DNA of 64,000 bases from NCBI GenBank assembly GCA_963591995.1, contig CAVAUJ010000001.1:26879-90878 (forward strand). The letters are read 5' to 3'. The position numbers and the translations under genes are program-made. The notes under the pieces were generated by a model that saw nothing but the letters and a program-made list of their open reading frames with translations, was not told the origin of the DNA and made no database searches. Of this stretch, positions 53,256-61,600 are shown piece by piece. This DNA is from CAG-791 sp963591995. GTDB lineage: Bacteria > Bacillota > Clostridia > Lachnospirales > Lachnospiraceae. The first letter of the stretch is position 1, and every line of letters begins with the position of its first letter.

Positions 53256-54821
53256 TCAATGCCGTCCGATCCGGCGCAGCAGGCGGAACCGGTGAACGAT
53301 GAGCCACAGGAGCACCAGTCCCAACGCGGCGGCCAGAAGCGCACCCCAGAGAGGAATCTGCCGGATATTGTAGCACCGCACATTCACCCACATGCGGTTG
53401 GTGGCCGCACTCTGCTCCGGCGTGAAATACCGCATGATGCTGGATCTTTGAATGGTCTCTCTGGAGGGATATTGCGCCGCCAGCTGGCGGTCCGCCTGCT
53501 CCGCCGGCACCGTCAGAAGGTAGGCAGAAGGGTCCTCTTCCGAATCCTCCCCCAGGAAGAAGTAGCTCACATCATGCTCGATGGTATCCTCTTCGTCCTC
53601 CTCCGCGCCGTAGTTCCACTCCAGATATTCCAGAATCCGCGGGTCCTCTCCGCCGGAAATCACGGAGGTGTAGCCGATGTAATACATGTTGCGGATGGCA
53701 TTGTCCGGGCGGGAGACGAAGTTGATGAAGGCCTCCGCCGCCTGCTGCTTGGCCGCGTCATTTCCGATGCCCCTTTTGAGCATCACCCAGCCGTCAAAAT
53801 AGATGTTGGTGCTCTCCTCCGGCACGGCGAAATTCAGCGTGAAATCATCCTCATCGGCCTGATCCATGGTATAAACCGCATCGCCGGACCACTGGTAGTT
53901 GGCCACCACCTTTCCGGTGATCATATCCGCCTTTCCCGCATCGGTTTCAAAGGCATACACATTGTTCTTCATCGCCTGAAGCCAGTCCTGCACCTCCCCG
54001 ATCGTCTCCTCGGAGGTATCGTTCATGACATTCTCCAGATTTTCCCTGTAATCCGGGTCGTTTATGAAATCCTCCGAGGTCAGAAGGTCGTGCCGAAGGG
54101 CGCCCAATGCGGCAAAATAACACTCGCGGACGCTGTCCTTGATGGTGATCCGGCGCTTGTAGTCGGGATTGAGCAGCACCGACCAGGTGGAGGCCTCCTC
54201 CTTCGTCATCTCCTCCGGATTGTAGACAATGCCGGTGATTCCCCACATATAGCCCGCAGCATATTTGGCCCAGGGCTCCCCGTTGATCTCCTTCGTCTCG
54301 AAAATGTTCCTGAGATACGGAGAAACGCCCCGGCTGTAATAGTTGTTCTCCACGTTCGCATCAAAGAACTCCTCGGAGAGCGGAACGAGCTGGTCCTCGC
54401 TGATGAGCTTCATGAACATGTATTCCGAAGGACACACCAGATCAAAGGTGTCTCCGAGCGTCAGCATATTGTAGAGATCCTCGTTGGTGCCGAAGGTGGA
54501 ATACTCCACCTTGACCTTGACCCCGTAATTCTCCAGGTACCAGTTCTCGAAATCGCGGATCATGGAATTCTCGCCGATGATATCTCCGCTGGGCAGATCA
54601 ATGGTCTCATCCTCGTCCCAGTCACCGGTATCAATGTATTCCTCCCAGCTGCAGATGCGCAGGGTGACGGTGTCCGAGGTATGCTCCGCCGCCTCTGCCG
54701 GCAGCCGGCTGGCGAAGCCCCCCGCCGCGCCGGCGCAGCAGACGGCGGCCAGAAGCCCGCTCAGGATTCTCTTTTTCCGCTTTTCAAGGGGGCGCAGATT
54801 CTTCCCGTGTCGCATGCTCAT
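53256..54821 (-). CDS. potD: Spermidine/putrescine-binding protein, C-terminally anchored
   Basis: This 521-residue protein is longer than the usual 350. It has a basic start and a Sec signal (cleavage near ASRLPAEAA), the PotD/F fold (TLRICSWEEYI, NEDLYNMLTLGDTFDLVCPSE, KYAAGYMWGITGIVYNP, YFAALGALRHDLLTSEDF, VANYQWSGDAVYTMDQ), an insertion in the C-terminal domain and a final membrane segment with a basic end (LGLVLLWLIVHRFRLLRR). It is therefore anchored by its C-terminus and not as a lipoprotein. It delivers polyamines to PotBC. The ATG overlaps the potC stop (ATGA). Confidence 0.9.
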   Translation of the reverse strand: MSMRHGKNLRPLEKRKKRILSGLLAAVCCAGAAGGFASRLPAEAAEHTSDTVTLRICSWEEYIDTGDWDEDETIDLPSGDIIGENSMIRDFENWYLENYGVKVKVEYSTFGTNEDLYNMLTLGDTFDLVCPSEYMFMKLISEDQLVPLSEEFFDANVENNYYSRGVSPYLRNIFETKEINGEPWAKYAAGYMWGITGIVYNPEEMTKEEASTWSVLLNPDYKRRITIKDSVRECYFAALGALRHDLLTSEDFINDPDYRENLENVMNDTSEETIGEVQDWLQAMKNNVYAFETDAGKADMITGKVVANYQWSGDAVYTMDQADEDDFTLNFAVPEESTNIYFDGWVMLKRGIGNDAAKQQAAEAFINFVSRPDNAIRNMYYIGYTSVISGGEDPRILEYLEWNYGAEEDEEDTIEHDVSYFFLGEDSEEDPSAYLLTVPAEQADRQLAAQYPSRETIQRSSIMRYFTPEQSAATNRMWVNVRCYNIRQIPLWGALLAAALGLVLLWLIVHRFRLLRRIGRH

Positions 54822-55669
54822 CTTGCCTCCTTCCGCGCTGTCTGCATCGCATTGCTCCTTACCGCCGCCGTGCTCCTTGCCTGATATACGTTCATGCCGG
54901 CAACGATCACAACCACGGCCAGAAAGATCACCGTAGAAAGCGCCCACAGCGCTGTCTTTATCGTGGTCTGCGAGCCTCTTGTCGCATTGACGACGTAGGT
55001 GCTGATGGTATCGAAGGTGGCAGGCTTCGTATAGGTTGTGATGAAATAATCGTCCAGGGACAGCGTCACCGCCAGAGCAAAGCCGGACACAATGCCGGGC
55101 ACCAGCTGTGGAATGACCACCTGGGTCAATGCCCGGAACGGCGAGGCGCCCAGATCCAGCGCCGCCTCATAAAGGCTTGAATCCATCTGCCGGATCTTCG
55201 GCAGAACGGCCAGATAGACAAAGGGGGCACACAGCGTCACATGCCCTGCGATCAGCGGGAAGAAAGAATCCTTGCTGATTCGCAGCACCACCACGAGAAG
55301 GATGCAGAGGGAAAAGCCCGTCACCACATCCGCATTGACCACCGGCACCTTGTTGAGCACCGAGACGGCGCTGCTGACCCTCTCTCTGGAATAAAAGGCA
55401 CCGATGGCTCCCAGCGTTCCGAGGATCGTCGCAATGGCCGCCGCACCAAAGGCCAGAAGGAGGGTGCCCGCAATCATATCCCGCAGCTCCTCCGTCGAGA
55501 ACAGCGTCACATAGTTGTGCAGCGAAAAGCCGCGGATGGCGCCGATGTTCGTGGAGTCCGTAAAGCTGTACACCGCCAGGATCAGGATCGGCAGATAAAT
55601 GAACAGCAGCATCAGCAGCATGAACAGCCATTTGGCTCCCTGAACGAATTTCCGTTTTGTCCCTGTCAT
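54818..55669 (-). CDS. potC: Spermidine/putrescine ABC transporter permease PotC
   Basis: This 283-residue permease has six membrane segments and the EAA loop (YEAALDLGASPFRALTQVVIPQLVPG), plus the C-terminal FALAVTLSLDDYFITTYT motif of PotC. With PotB it forms the membrane channel. The ATG overlaps the potB stop by ATGA and has GAGGAGG upstream. The stop overlaps the potD start in the same way. Confidence 0.95.
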   Translation of the reverse strand: MTGTKRKFVQGAKWLFMLLMLLFIYLPILILAVYSFTDSTNIGAIRGFSLHNYVTLFSTEELRDMIAGTLLLAFGAAAIATILGTLGAIGAFYSRERVSSAVSVLNKVPVVNADVVTGFSLCILLVVVLRISKDSFFPLIAGHVTLCAPFVYLAVLPKIRQMDSSLYEAALDLGASPFRALTQVVIPQLVPGIVSGFALAVTLSLDDYFITTYTKPATFDTISTYVVNATRGSQTTIKTALWALSTVIFLAVVVIVAGMNVYQARSTAAVRSNAMQTARKEAR

Positions 55670-56457
55670 AGCAGCGCACCTCCTCTGACGGTCTTCTCCT
55701 CATTGTCCTCTGTCAGCAGCGTGAACAGACAAATCAGCGCCAGCAGAATCAGGGCGATCATGGAGCCTCCGTTCCAGTTGTAGGAGGCAAAGTAGCTGCC
55801 GATGAGGCTGCCCATGATGTAGGTGCTGTTGTAGAGCATATCCAGTACCACATAATTGGTCATGGCCGGCAGGAATACCATCGAAACACCGCTTAAGATT
55901 CCCGGCACCGACAAGGGAAGTGTGATGCGCAGAAAGGTCCGCACCTCATTGGCGCCAAGGTCCATCGCCGCCTCCATGAGGGCCCCGTCCAGTCTCGAGA
56001 TGGCGGTATAAATCGGCAGGATCATGAACGGCAGGAAATCATAGGTCATGCCGATCACCGCGTTCAGGGTCGGATACATGGCAAGATTTCCCTCAACGAG
56101 CGTGAGGATCTCCTTCAAAGCCGTTATGCGCAGCGAGAAATTGATCCACATCGGCATCACGAACAGCATCAGAATGACCGAACGGCTCTTTAATTTGCTG
56201 AAGGCCAGAATGCAGGCAATCGGATAAGCCAGCAGGAGACATACCACCGTGGTCACCATGGCAATGAAAAAGCTGTAGAAGAGCGTCCCCATTGCATTGG
56301 GATCCGTGAAAAAGCCGGTAAAATTGTCGATTGTAAACTGTCCCGAGCCGTTGGTGAAGGCGTAGTACAGCAATACGATCAGCGGTGCCGCAACGAACAG
56401 CAGCAGGAAAGCAATATAGGGAATACAGAGAGATTTTCTCGTAAAACGAAGCTGCAT
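55666..56457 (-). CDS. potB: Spermidine/putrescine ABC transporter permease PotB
   Basis: This 263-residue permease has six segments and the EAA loop (EAAMDLGANEVRTFLRITLPLSVPG), with the PotB-style NYVVLDMLYNSTYIMGSLIGSYF end. It works with PotC. AGGAGA precedes the ATG. It lies 60 bases after potA and overlaps potC. Confidence 0.95.
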   Translation of the reverse strand: MQLRFTRKSLCIPYIAFLLLFVAAPLIVLLYYAFTNGSGQFTIDNFTGFFTDPNAMGTLFYSFFIAMVTTVVCLLLAYPIACILAFSKLKSRSVILMLFVMPMWINFSLRITALKEILTLVEGNLAMYPTLNAVIGMTYDFLPFMILPIYTAISRLDGALMEAAMDLGANEVRTFLRITLPLSVPGILSGVSMVFLPAMTNYVVLDMLYNSTYIMGSLIGSYFASYNWNGGSMIALILLALICLFTLLTEDNEEKTVRGGALL

Positions 56458-56517
56458 AGGTCGATTCTCCTGATATCAAAGCCATCGAAAGTGCGGAATG
56501 CGACGGTTCAACGAACC

Positions 56518-57951
56518 TCACCCCTTTTTCAGGCTGAATTGCATTTTCTCTACCGGCATAATCAGACCCACCCGGTCTCCCATGTTCCAGAGATCATCGT
56601 CGTAGACGACAAAGTCCTGCTCCGCCTCCGTGTGGATGACATACAGGTAATGATCTCCCTGGTAGATCAGGTTGCTGATGTGTCCCTGCACCAGACCGCC
56701 CTCCTGATCATCCGTAAGCTCGATGTCGCCGGGCTGAATGGAAGCCATCACCTTGGTTCTCTCCCTGTCAATCACCTCACCGTGCATGTTCACCAGCGTT
56801 CCGTCCTCAAGACGCCGCCCGCCCTTGATGAGCCTGGTCAGGCTGGCATGAAGCTCCTGGTCGTTATACGAGAGCCGGTAATCACGGTTGATGTCCACCG
56901 GGAAAATGTTGGTATGATCCTCGGCAATCATGATATGAATGCTGTCCGGATCCAGCCGCATGCCGATGCGCTCTCCGACCTTCGCCGACTTCACAGACTG
57001 GATCACCATCTCGTTGCGGCCGCTTTGTACGGTGATTTCATAGTGCATGCCCTTGAAAATAACCGAGATCACCGTTCCCTGAATGGTTCCCTCCGAGGGA
57101 GCCGTCATTTCCACGTCCTCCGGACGGACCACCGCCGTGATGTGTGTTCCCTCCGCCACGTCGTCCACACATGTGAACTCGCCGCCGCAGAACCTCGCCG
57201 TAAGCTTTCCCGTCATGATGCCGCTGAAAATGTTGCTCTCGCCGATGAAATCCGCGACAAAGGCATTCCTTGGCTCGTTGTAGATGTCCTCCGGCGTTCC
57301 GATCTGCTGGATATGTCCCTCGCTCATGACCACAATCTTATCGGACATGGTCAGCGCTTCCTCCTGATCGTGCGTCACGTAAATAAAGGTGATGCCGAGC
57401 TTGCGGTGCATGTCCTTGAGCTCCAGCTGCATCTCCTGACGCATCTTCAGATCCAGTGCGCCCAGCGGCTCGTCCAGCAGCAGAATCTCCGGCTCATTCA
57501 CCAGCGCCCGCGCAATGGCAATGCGCTGCTGCTGTCCGCCGGAAAGGGTCGCCACGTTCCGCTCCTCAAAGCCCTCCAGATCCACCAGCGTCAGGACCTT
57601 TTTCACCTTGTGCTCAATGACATCCTTCGGTGTCTTTTTCTGCTTGAGGCCAAAGGCTATGTTCTCATAAATGTTCATATGCGGAAACAGGGCATACCGC
57701 TGGAAGACCGTATTGATCGGCCGCTCATAGGGCGGCAGATTCGTGATGGATTTTCCGTTCAGGAGTATCTCTCCGGAGGTCGGAAGCTCGAACCCCGCAA
57801 TCATCCGCAGCGTTGTGGTCTTGCCGCAGCCGGAGGGGCCCAGAAAGGTTACGAATTCGCCCCGGCGCACCTCCAGATTGAAGTTCTCCACTGCCGTGAA
57901 GCCATCCGAGAAGGATTTGGTGACATTCTTGAGCTCAATGATGTTGTCCAT
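56518..57951 (-). CDS. potA: Spermidine/putrescine ABC transporter ATPase PotA, with extra C-terminal domain
   Basis: This 477-residue ATPase is about 100 residues longer than usual. The nucleotide-binding domain has FLGPSGCGKTT, LSGGQQQRIAIARALVNEP and LLLDEPLGALD, then a TOBE-type domain (about 240-330). A further region (about 330-477, with QLHASL-like and QGHISNLIYQGDHYLYVIHT sequence) looks like a second TOBE unit. The ATG at 57951 follows AAGGAAAGG. A 22-bp perfect tandem duplication lies directly before it. It is the first transporter gene after the XRE-cupin regulator. Confidence 0.94.
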   Translation of the reverse strand: MDNIIELKNVTKSFSDGFTAVENFNLEVRRGEFVTFLGPSGCGKTTTLRMIAGFELPTSGEILLNGKSITNLPPYERPINTVFQRYALFPHMNIYENIAFGLKQKKTPKDVIEHKVKKVLTLVDLEGFEERNVATLSGGQQQRIAIARALVNEPEILLLDEPLGALDLKMRQEMQLELKDMHRKLGITFIYVTHDQEEALTMSDKIVVMSEGHIQQIGTPEDIYNEPRNAFVADFIGESNIFSGIMTGKLTARFCGGEFTCVDDVAEGTHITAVVRPEDVEMTAPSEGTIQGTVISVIFKGMHYEITVQSGRNEMVIQSVKSAKVGERIGMRLDPDSIHIMIAEDHTNIFPVDINRDYRLSYNDQELHASLTRLIKGGRRLEDGTLVNMHGEVIDRERTKVMASIQPGDIELTDDQEGGLVQGHISNLIYQGDHYLYVIHTEAEQDFVVYDDDLWNMGDRVGLIMPVEKMQFSLKKG

Positions 57952-57966
57952 GATGATCCTTTCCTT

Positions 57967-58010
57967 AATCATGCATCTGTGTATCCGCAATCATGCATCT
58001 GTGTATCCGC
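57967..58010 (-). repeat. Perfect 22-bp tandem duplication before potA
   Basis: The units 57967-57988 and 57989-58010 are identical. They fill the gap between the regulator stop and the potA ribosome site. On the minus strand the copies contain ATGCAT words, and a nine-codon frame (MHDCGYTDA) is open there. It is a recent duplication and may be a regulatory site or a leader peptide. Confidence 0.9.
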
Positions 58011-58568
58011 TCAGAATTCCGGCGGCGTACTGATCCAGATAAACCTCGCCGGACGGTTTCCCGGATTGGAAATCCGGTGACGCTTGGTCGTCCTGTAATA
58101 GAAGCTTTCTCCCGCCTTTACCCGGTAGATCTTGTCGCCGAAGCAGACCTGGAGACGACCGCTGATGCAATAGCCGAACTCCTCTCCCGTGTGCGGCTTG
58201 TCCTCTTCCAGACTCGCATGCGGCGCAATCTCGACCAGCAGCGGCTCCATCTGGAATTTCTGTGCGGGCGGGACCAGCCACTTTGTCACGCTCCCGGCCT
58301 CATCCACCTTTTCAAAATAATCCCGCTCCTGAAAGACCAGCTGCTCCTCGGCGCCCTCCTTGAAGAAATCTCCCGGTGTGGAGCCCAGACACTCAATCAG
58401 GTCCAGCAGCGTGACGACAGAGGGCGAAACCTGCCCCCTTTCCAGCTGGGAGATAAATCCCTTGGTCAGCTCCGTTCGATCTGCCAGCTCCTGCTGCGTC
58501 AGACCGTTCCGGTTCCGCAGGTCCTTGATCCTCCTGCCGATCTGTTCGTTGATTTGCTCTTGTTCCAT
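58011..58568 (-). CDS. XRE-cupin transcription regulator (PuuR-like)
   Basis: This 185-residue protein has an N-terminal helix-turn-helix (LTQQELADRTELTKGFISQLERG) and a C-terminal cupin (KPHTGEEFGYCISGRLQV, VKAGESFYYRTTKRHRISN). This is the layout of PuuR and similar regulators of polyamine genes. It lies directly before potABCD and is read with it, so polyamine-responsive control of the operon is inferred. The ATG at 58568 has AAAGGTG 6 bases upstream. Two ATG/GTG choices lie three codons apart. Confidence 0.9.
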   Translation of the reverse strand: MEQEQINEQIGRRIKDLRNRNGLTQQELADRTELTKGFISQLERGQVSPSVVTLLDLIECLGSTPGDFFKEGAEEQLVFQERDYFEKVDEAGSVTKWLVPPAQKFQMEPLLVEIAPHASLEEDKPHTGEEFGYCISGRLQVCFGDKIYRVKAGESFYYRTTKRHRISNPGNRPARFIWISTPPEF

Positions 58569-58593
58569 AACTGTCACCTTTGTGATCGTGTCA

Positions 58594-58644
58594 CTAAACT
58601 TTGCAGTCCATCGCCGATTATACTATTGCTAAACTTATTGTCAA
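58594..58644 (-). promoter_or_regulatory. pot operon promoter with paired CTAAACTT boxes
   Basis: On the minus strand, TTGACA (58639-58644), a 16-base spacer and TATAAT (58617-58622). The octamer CTAAACTT occurs twice in the same direction (58594-58601 and 58629-58636), once in the promoter spacer and once past the start. These are candidate operators for the XRE-cupin protein. Confidence 0.7.
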
Positions 58645-58711
58645 TCATTATTTATCCCGCGCCGCAACGGACATTTGAACTATCCTCTGCGTTGTCCTAT
58701 GATATGGAGTG

Positions 58712-58739
58712 CCCTCCGATGTCGTCCTGTATCGGAGGG
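58712..58739 (+). other. Hairpin upstream of the YwaF-like gene
   Basis: CCCTCCGAT pairs with ATCGGAGGG around a 10-base loop (58712-58739), with no T tract. Further along, an 11-bp direct repeat GCAGAATACTT (58789-58799 and 58800-58810) lies just before the ribosome site. A regulatory role is possible but not shown. Confidence 0.45.
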
Positions 58740-58840
58740 TGCGGCCCTTTGCCCGCGGTACATCGCTTGCAGCCAATCTGTTGTTTGCGCAGAATACTTG
58801 CAGAATACTTTATAAACAGAATTCTTTCAGGAGGCTTCCC

Positions 58841-59617
58841 GTGTTCACCGGATATCATTTCGCCTGGCTTGCTGTATGCGCGGTTCTGATCCTTGGTGCC
58901 GCTTTTTATCTGCACCGGTACCGTCCCTCTCTTCAACGGGTCTTAAGCCTGTGCTGCGCCGGCTCCGTGCTCTCGGAATTCATCAAGGTGTTCAGTGTCA
59001 TAAAGCTGGTGCCCTCTGCCGACGGCTCCGTCTGCTATCCTTATATGGAGCTGCAGCATTTGCCGCTTCATCTGTGCTCCATCCAGATTCTCTTCATCTT
59101 CTATGCAAGATTTGCCAGGGACAGCCGCCTGCGGACGGCTCTCCTCGCCTTTATGTATCCCTCCTGTCTCATCGGTGCCCTGTGCGCTCTGCTCATGCCT
59201 TCTATTTTCAACACCAGCATCCACGTTTCTCAGGCATTTACGCATCCCCTTGCCTATCAATTCTTCCTCTACCATACGATGCTGGTGATCCTGGGATTCT
59301 ACATTTACCGGTCGCACCAGGTTGCTCTCTGCTCCCGGCATTATTTCTCGACGCTTGGCCTTCTGTGCCTTCTCGGCTTTGCCTCCCTCTATCTGAATTC
59401 CGCCTTTGCCACGGCCGTTTATGAGAACGGCAGGCTGGTCAGTGTGGAGTACACCACCAATTTCTTCTTCACCAGCAAACCGGTCGCCGGTCTCGTAATC
59501 ACCGAGCTTTGGCAATGGTACCTGTATCTTCTCGCTCTGCTGCTGCTCGCCATGGCATTGGTGGCCCTCCTCTATCTTCCGGTTTTCATTCACGACGCAC
59601 GCCAAAAACGCCGCTGA
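58841..59617 (+). CDS. YwaF/TIGR02206-like membrane protein
   Basis: This 258-residue protein has seven to eight membrane segments. The LPLHLCSIQILFIFYARF motif, preceded by SEFIKVFSVIKLV, is typical of the YwaF family (TMEM164 fold). The end carries WQWYLYLLALLLLA and a basic tail. The GTG at 58841 is chosen because GGAGG is 6 bases upstream. The upstream open frame has no site. Function is unknown. A hairpin overlaps its stop. Confidence 0.75.
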   Translation: MFTGYHFAWLAVCAVLILGAAFYLHRYRPSLQRVLSLCCAGSVLSEFIKVFSVIKLVPSADGSVCYPYMELQHLPLHLCSIQILFIFYARFARDSRLRTALLAFMYPSCLIGALCALLMPSIFNTSIHVSQAFTHPLAYQFFLYHTMLVILGFYIYRSHQVALCSRHYFSTLGLLCLLGFASLYLNSAFATAVYENGRLVSVEYTTNFFFTSKPVAGLVITELWQWYLYLLALLLLAMALVALLYLPVFIHDARQKRR

Positions 59618-59632
59618 CATTACGTCAGCGGC
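59610..59632 (+). terminator. Hairpin over the YwaF-like stop codon
   Basis: GCCGCTGAC-n5-GTCAGCGGC (59610-59632) is a perfect 9-bp stem that includes the stop codon. It is followed by GCGCGGAATTTC, with no strong T tract, so it may be a weak terminator or block RNA decay. It lies between convergent genes. Confidence 0.55.
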
Positions 59633-59695
59633 GCGCGGAATTTCTCCCTCCCGGCCATGTTACCGTTGGGGCTTGACACTACTGTATATAACCTG

Positions 59696-60985
59696 TCACG
59701 TTCGTATTACAGTCGTATCCATGCACAGCTCCAGCGGTGTAATGTCCCTGTAAGCGGAAAGGCTAAGGACTGTCCCGATGATCGCAGCATAAACAGCCAT
59801 TCCAGTTCCACCATAAGAAAAAACAGGCAGCCCCATTCCAAGCGGATTTCCCACGCAGAAACAGGAAATGACACTTAGTCCGGTTTGCAGGAGAATGGAA
59901 TAACCGCATCCGATTCCCAACATTTTTCCGAGAAGATTTCTCTGTCGAATGGACAAAACAATTACTGCCCCGGCAAGGATCACCAGAATCGCAACTATTC
60001 CAGCTGCCGCCAACTTCCCATAGACCGCAGCAATACCCAAAAAGGTTCCGTCCGACATGACATTCGTTGTGCCAAGCTTTACAGCAGCTACTGCCGTGCT
60101 GCTCTTCCCGATCCAACGGCTCCATTGCCATGATCGGGAAACACTCTCCTGGTACGTGAATTCTGTAGGAACCTTTGCCGCATTGCCCTGCCAGTCAATG
60201 ATCATTGCAGAAAGAATCACTGCAAGAACCAGGGCCATGCCCACAATCCAGTCATATTTCCTGTGATCTACATCCAGCATTTCGCCGGCAGACAGCAGCA
60301 TCATAATCGTTCCCACCACTTGTGTACTTGCCAAAGGTGCTCCCTGCAGTACAAACAGTAAAACCGCCGTGAGCCCCGCACACGCCAAGAGCGGCCACAA
60401 CCTCAACGCCTTTTCCCTTCGAAGCGCATATGCAGCACCTCCAAAAAGCGGAAGATACAAAGGAACGAGTGATACTGTCTGAAATGCCACCGGCCCCAAA
60501 CGAACGTATCCGTTTAAATTCTGGAACACGGCAGCTATAAGCAGAATGTCCATCAGGACGAGACCTGCAGCAGCCATTTTCTGAATGATCTTATAATCCA
60601 CCAAGCTGACTGCCAGGCAGAGCAGAATACCTGCAGCTGCGTTTCTGCTCTGCCATAAAACAGCATTCTTTGCAGATATCGCACTTGTGAGCGAAACCAA
60701 CTGTCCCATGAGCGGTACGGTGGCGATCAGCAGGAGTGCCATCGCCCCCAATCCGGCTCCGGGAAAGTGTATTTTGTGAATTTTATTTAATTCCTCTCCA
60801 GCGGCAACAGGATCCCCCATTTCCCGGATGGCACGCCGATATCCCTCTTCCTCACTCTCTCCCTCTTCTATATACCGGGAGGCCTGATCGGTAATGTGAT
60901 CCATCAATTCCTTCTGAATAAATGGATGCACCTTCTTTACGCGCACCTGATCTGTGACAAGCGTTATATATTCCTCACATGTCAT
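59696..60985 (-). CDS. FtsW/RodA-like membrane protein with permease prefix domain
   Basis: This protein of about 429 residues starts with a permease-prefix (DUF1700-like) region (about 1-75: CEEYITLVTDQVRVKKVHPF, EEGYRRAIREMGDPVAAGEEL) and then about ten membrane segments. The end GMGLPVFSYGGTGMAVYAAI matches the FtsW/RodA/SpoVE PxxSYGG signature, and NVMSDGTFLGIAAVYG has the Asp expected at the transglycosylase site. It may polymerise lipid II. It follows a PadR gene and overlaps its end, so it is probably repressed by it. The ATG at 60985 has AAAGGA upstream. Confidence 0.8.
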   Translation of the reverse strand: MTCEEYITLVTDQVRVKKVHPFIQKELMDHITDQASRYIEEGESEEEGYRRAIREMGDPVAAGEELNKIHKIHFPGAGLGAMALLLIATVPLMGQLVSLTSAISAKNAVLWQSRNAAAGILLCLAVSLVDYKIIQKMAAAGLVLMDILLIAAVFQNLNGYVRLGPVAFQTVSLVPLYLPLFGGAAYALRREKALRLWPLLACAGLTAVLLFVLQGAPLASTQVVGTIMMLLSAGEMLDVDHRKYDWIVGMALVLAVILSAMIIDWQGNAAKVPTEFTYQESVSRSWQWSRWIGKSSTAVAAVKLGTTNVMSDGTFLGIAAVYGKLAAAGIVAILVILAGAVIVLSIRQRNLLGKMLGIGCGYSILLQTGLSVISCFCVGNPLGMGLPVFSYGGTGMAVYAAIIGTVLSLSAYRDITPLELCMDTTVIRT

Positions 60986-61034
60986 ATTGTCCTTTCTGTG
61001 CCGCAGCCCGCCTGCGGCTGCACAAAGAGATTCC

Positions 61035-61364
61035 CTAAGCTCTTCCTGCAAGAATTCTGCCGATTGCGCCGGAATAAACATCCCATTCCGCTTTTTTCTC
61101 TTCGAGCAGCTTTTTTCCATCCGGAGTAAGTCCGTAGAATACTCTTGTTTTTCCTTTCACCGTCTGTTCATAGGATGTTAAACACCCTTTTTGCATAAGA
61201 AGATGCAAAACGGGATACAAAGTGCCCGACTTCATATCAAACACGTTGTCCGAGCGGGATTTCAGCTCCGCAATGATTTCATAACCGTAGCGATCCCTCT
61301 CTGATAAAAGAGCCAATACTAACATTTCTGTACTGGCATTGCCCAGTTTCTTTTTCGATATCAT
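61035..61364 (-). CDS. PadR family transcription regulator
   Basis: This 109-residue protein has the PadR winged helix: LLSERDRYGYEIIAELK, SGTLYPVLHLLMQKGCLTSYE and the GKTRVFYGLTPDGKKLLEE wing. Members repress their own operon through ATGT-ACAT sites, and such a site lies upstream. The second gene is the FtsW/RodA-like protein. The ATG at 61364 has AGGAGG about 13 bases upstream, a little far. A start at another codon nearby is possible. Confidence 0.88.
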   Translation of the reverse strand: MISKKKLGNASTEMLVLALLSERDRYGYEIIAELKSRSDNVFDMKSGTLYPVLHLLMQKGCLTSYEQTVKGKTRVFYGLTPDGKKLLEEKKAEWDVYSGAIGRILAGRA

Positions 61365-61404
61365 ACCGATGTGTGTCGCCTCCTTTCCGAAACAATGCAT
61401 TATT

Positions 61405-61448
61405 ATGTAGATTAACTACATATTATGGCCGTGCATCTACTCTGTCAA
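61405..61448 (-). promoter_or_regulatory. padR promoter and operator
   Basis: On the minus strand, TTGACA (61443-61448), a 17-base spacer and TAATAT (61420-61425). The palindrome ATGTAG-n5-CTACAT (61405-61421) overlaps the -10 and the start site and fits a PadR operator. Control is probably autoregulatory. Confidence 0.8.
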
Positions 61449-61482
61449 CCACTGATACAGTAAATGTGAACTCGCATTGCAT

Positions 61483-61510
61483 TTGTACATCAAACCGTGC
61501 ATGGTATCAT
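61483..61510 (+). promoter_or_regulatory. Promoter of the bicupin gene
   Basis: On the plus strand, TTGTAC (61483-61488), a 16-base spacer and TATCAT (61505-61510). The leader is about 85 bases. It is divergent from padR, with the PadR operator 62 bases away. Confidence 0.5.
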
Positions 61511-61600
61511 AAAAGCGTAGCGCATGCTCTTGCGCCCTTCCGCCGCTGTCCGCGATTTTTTACCCTAGCCGATATGCAGACGCCCTAAGAGAGGTCATCT

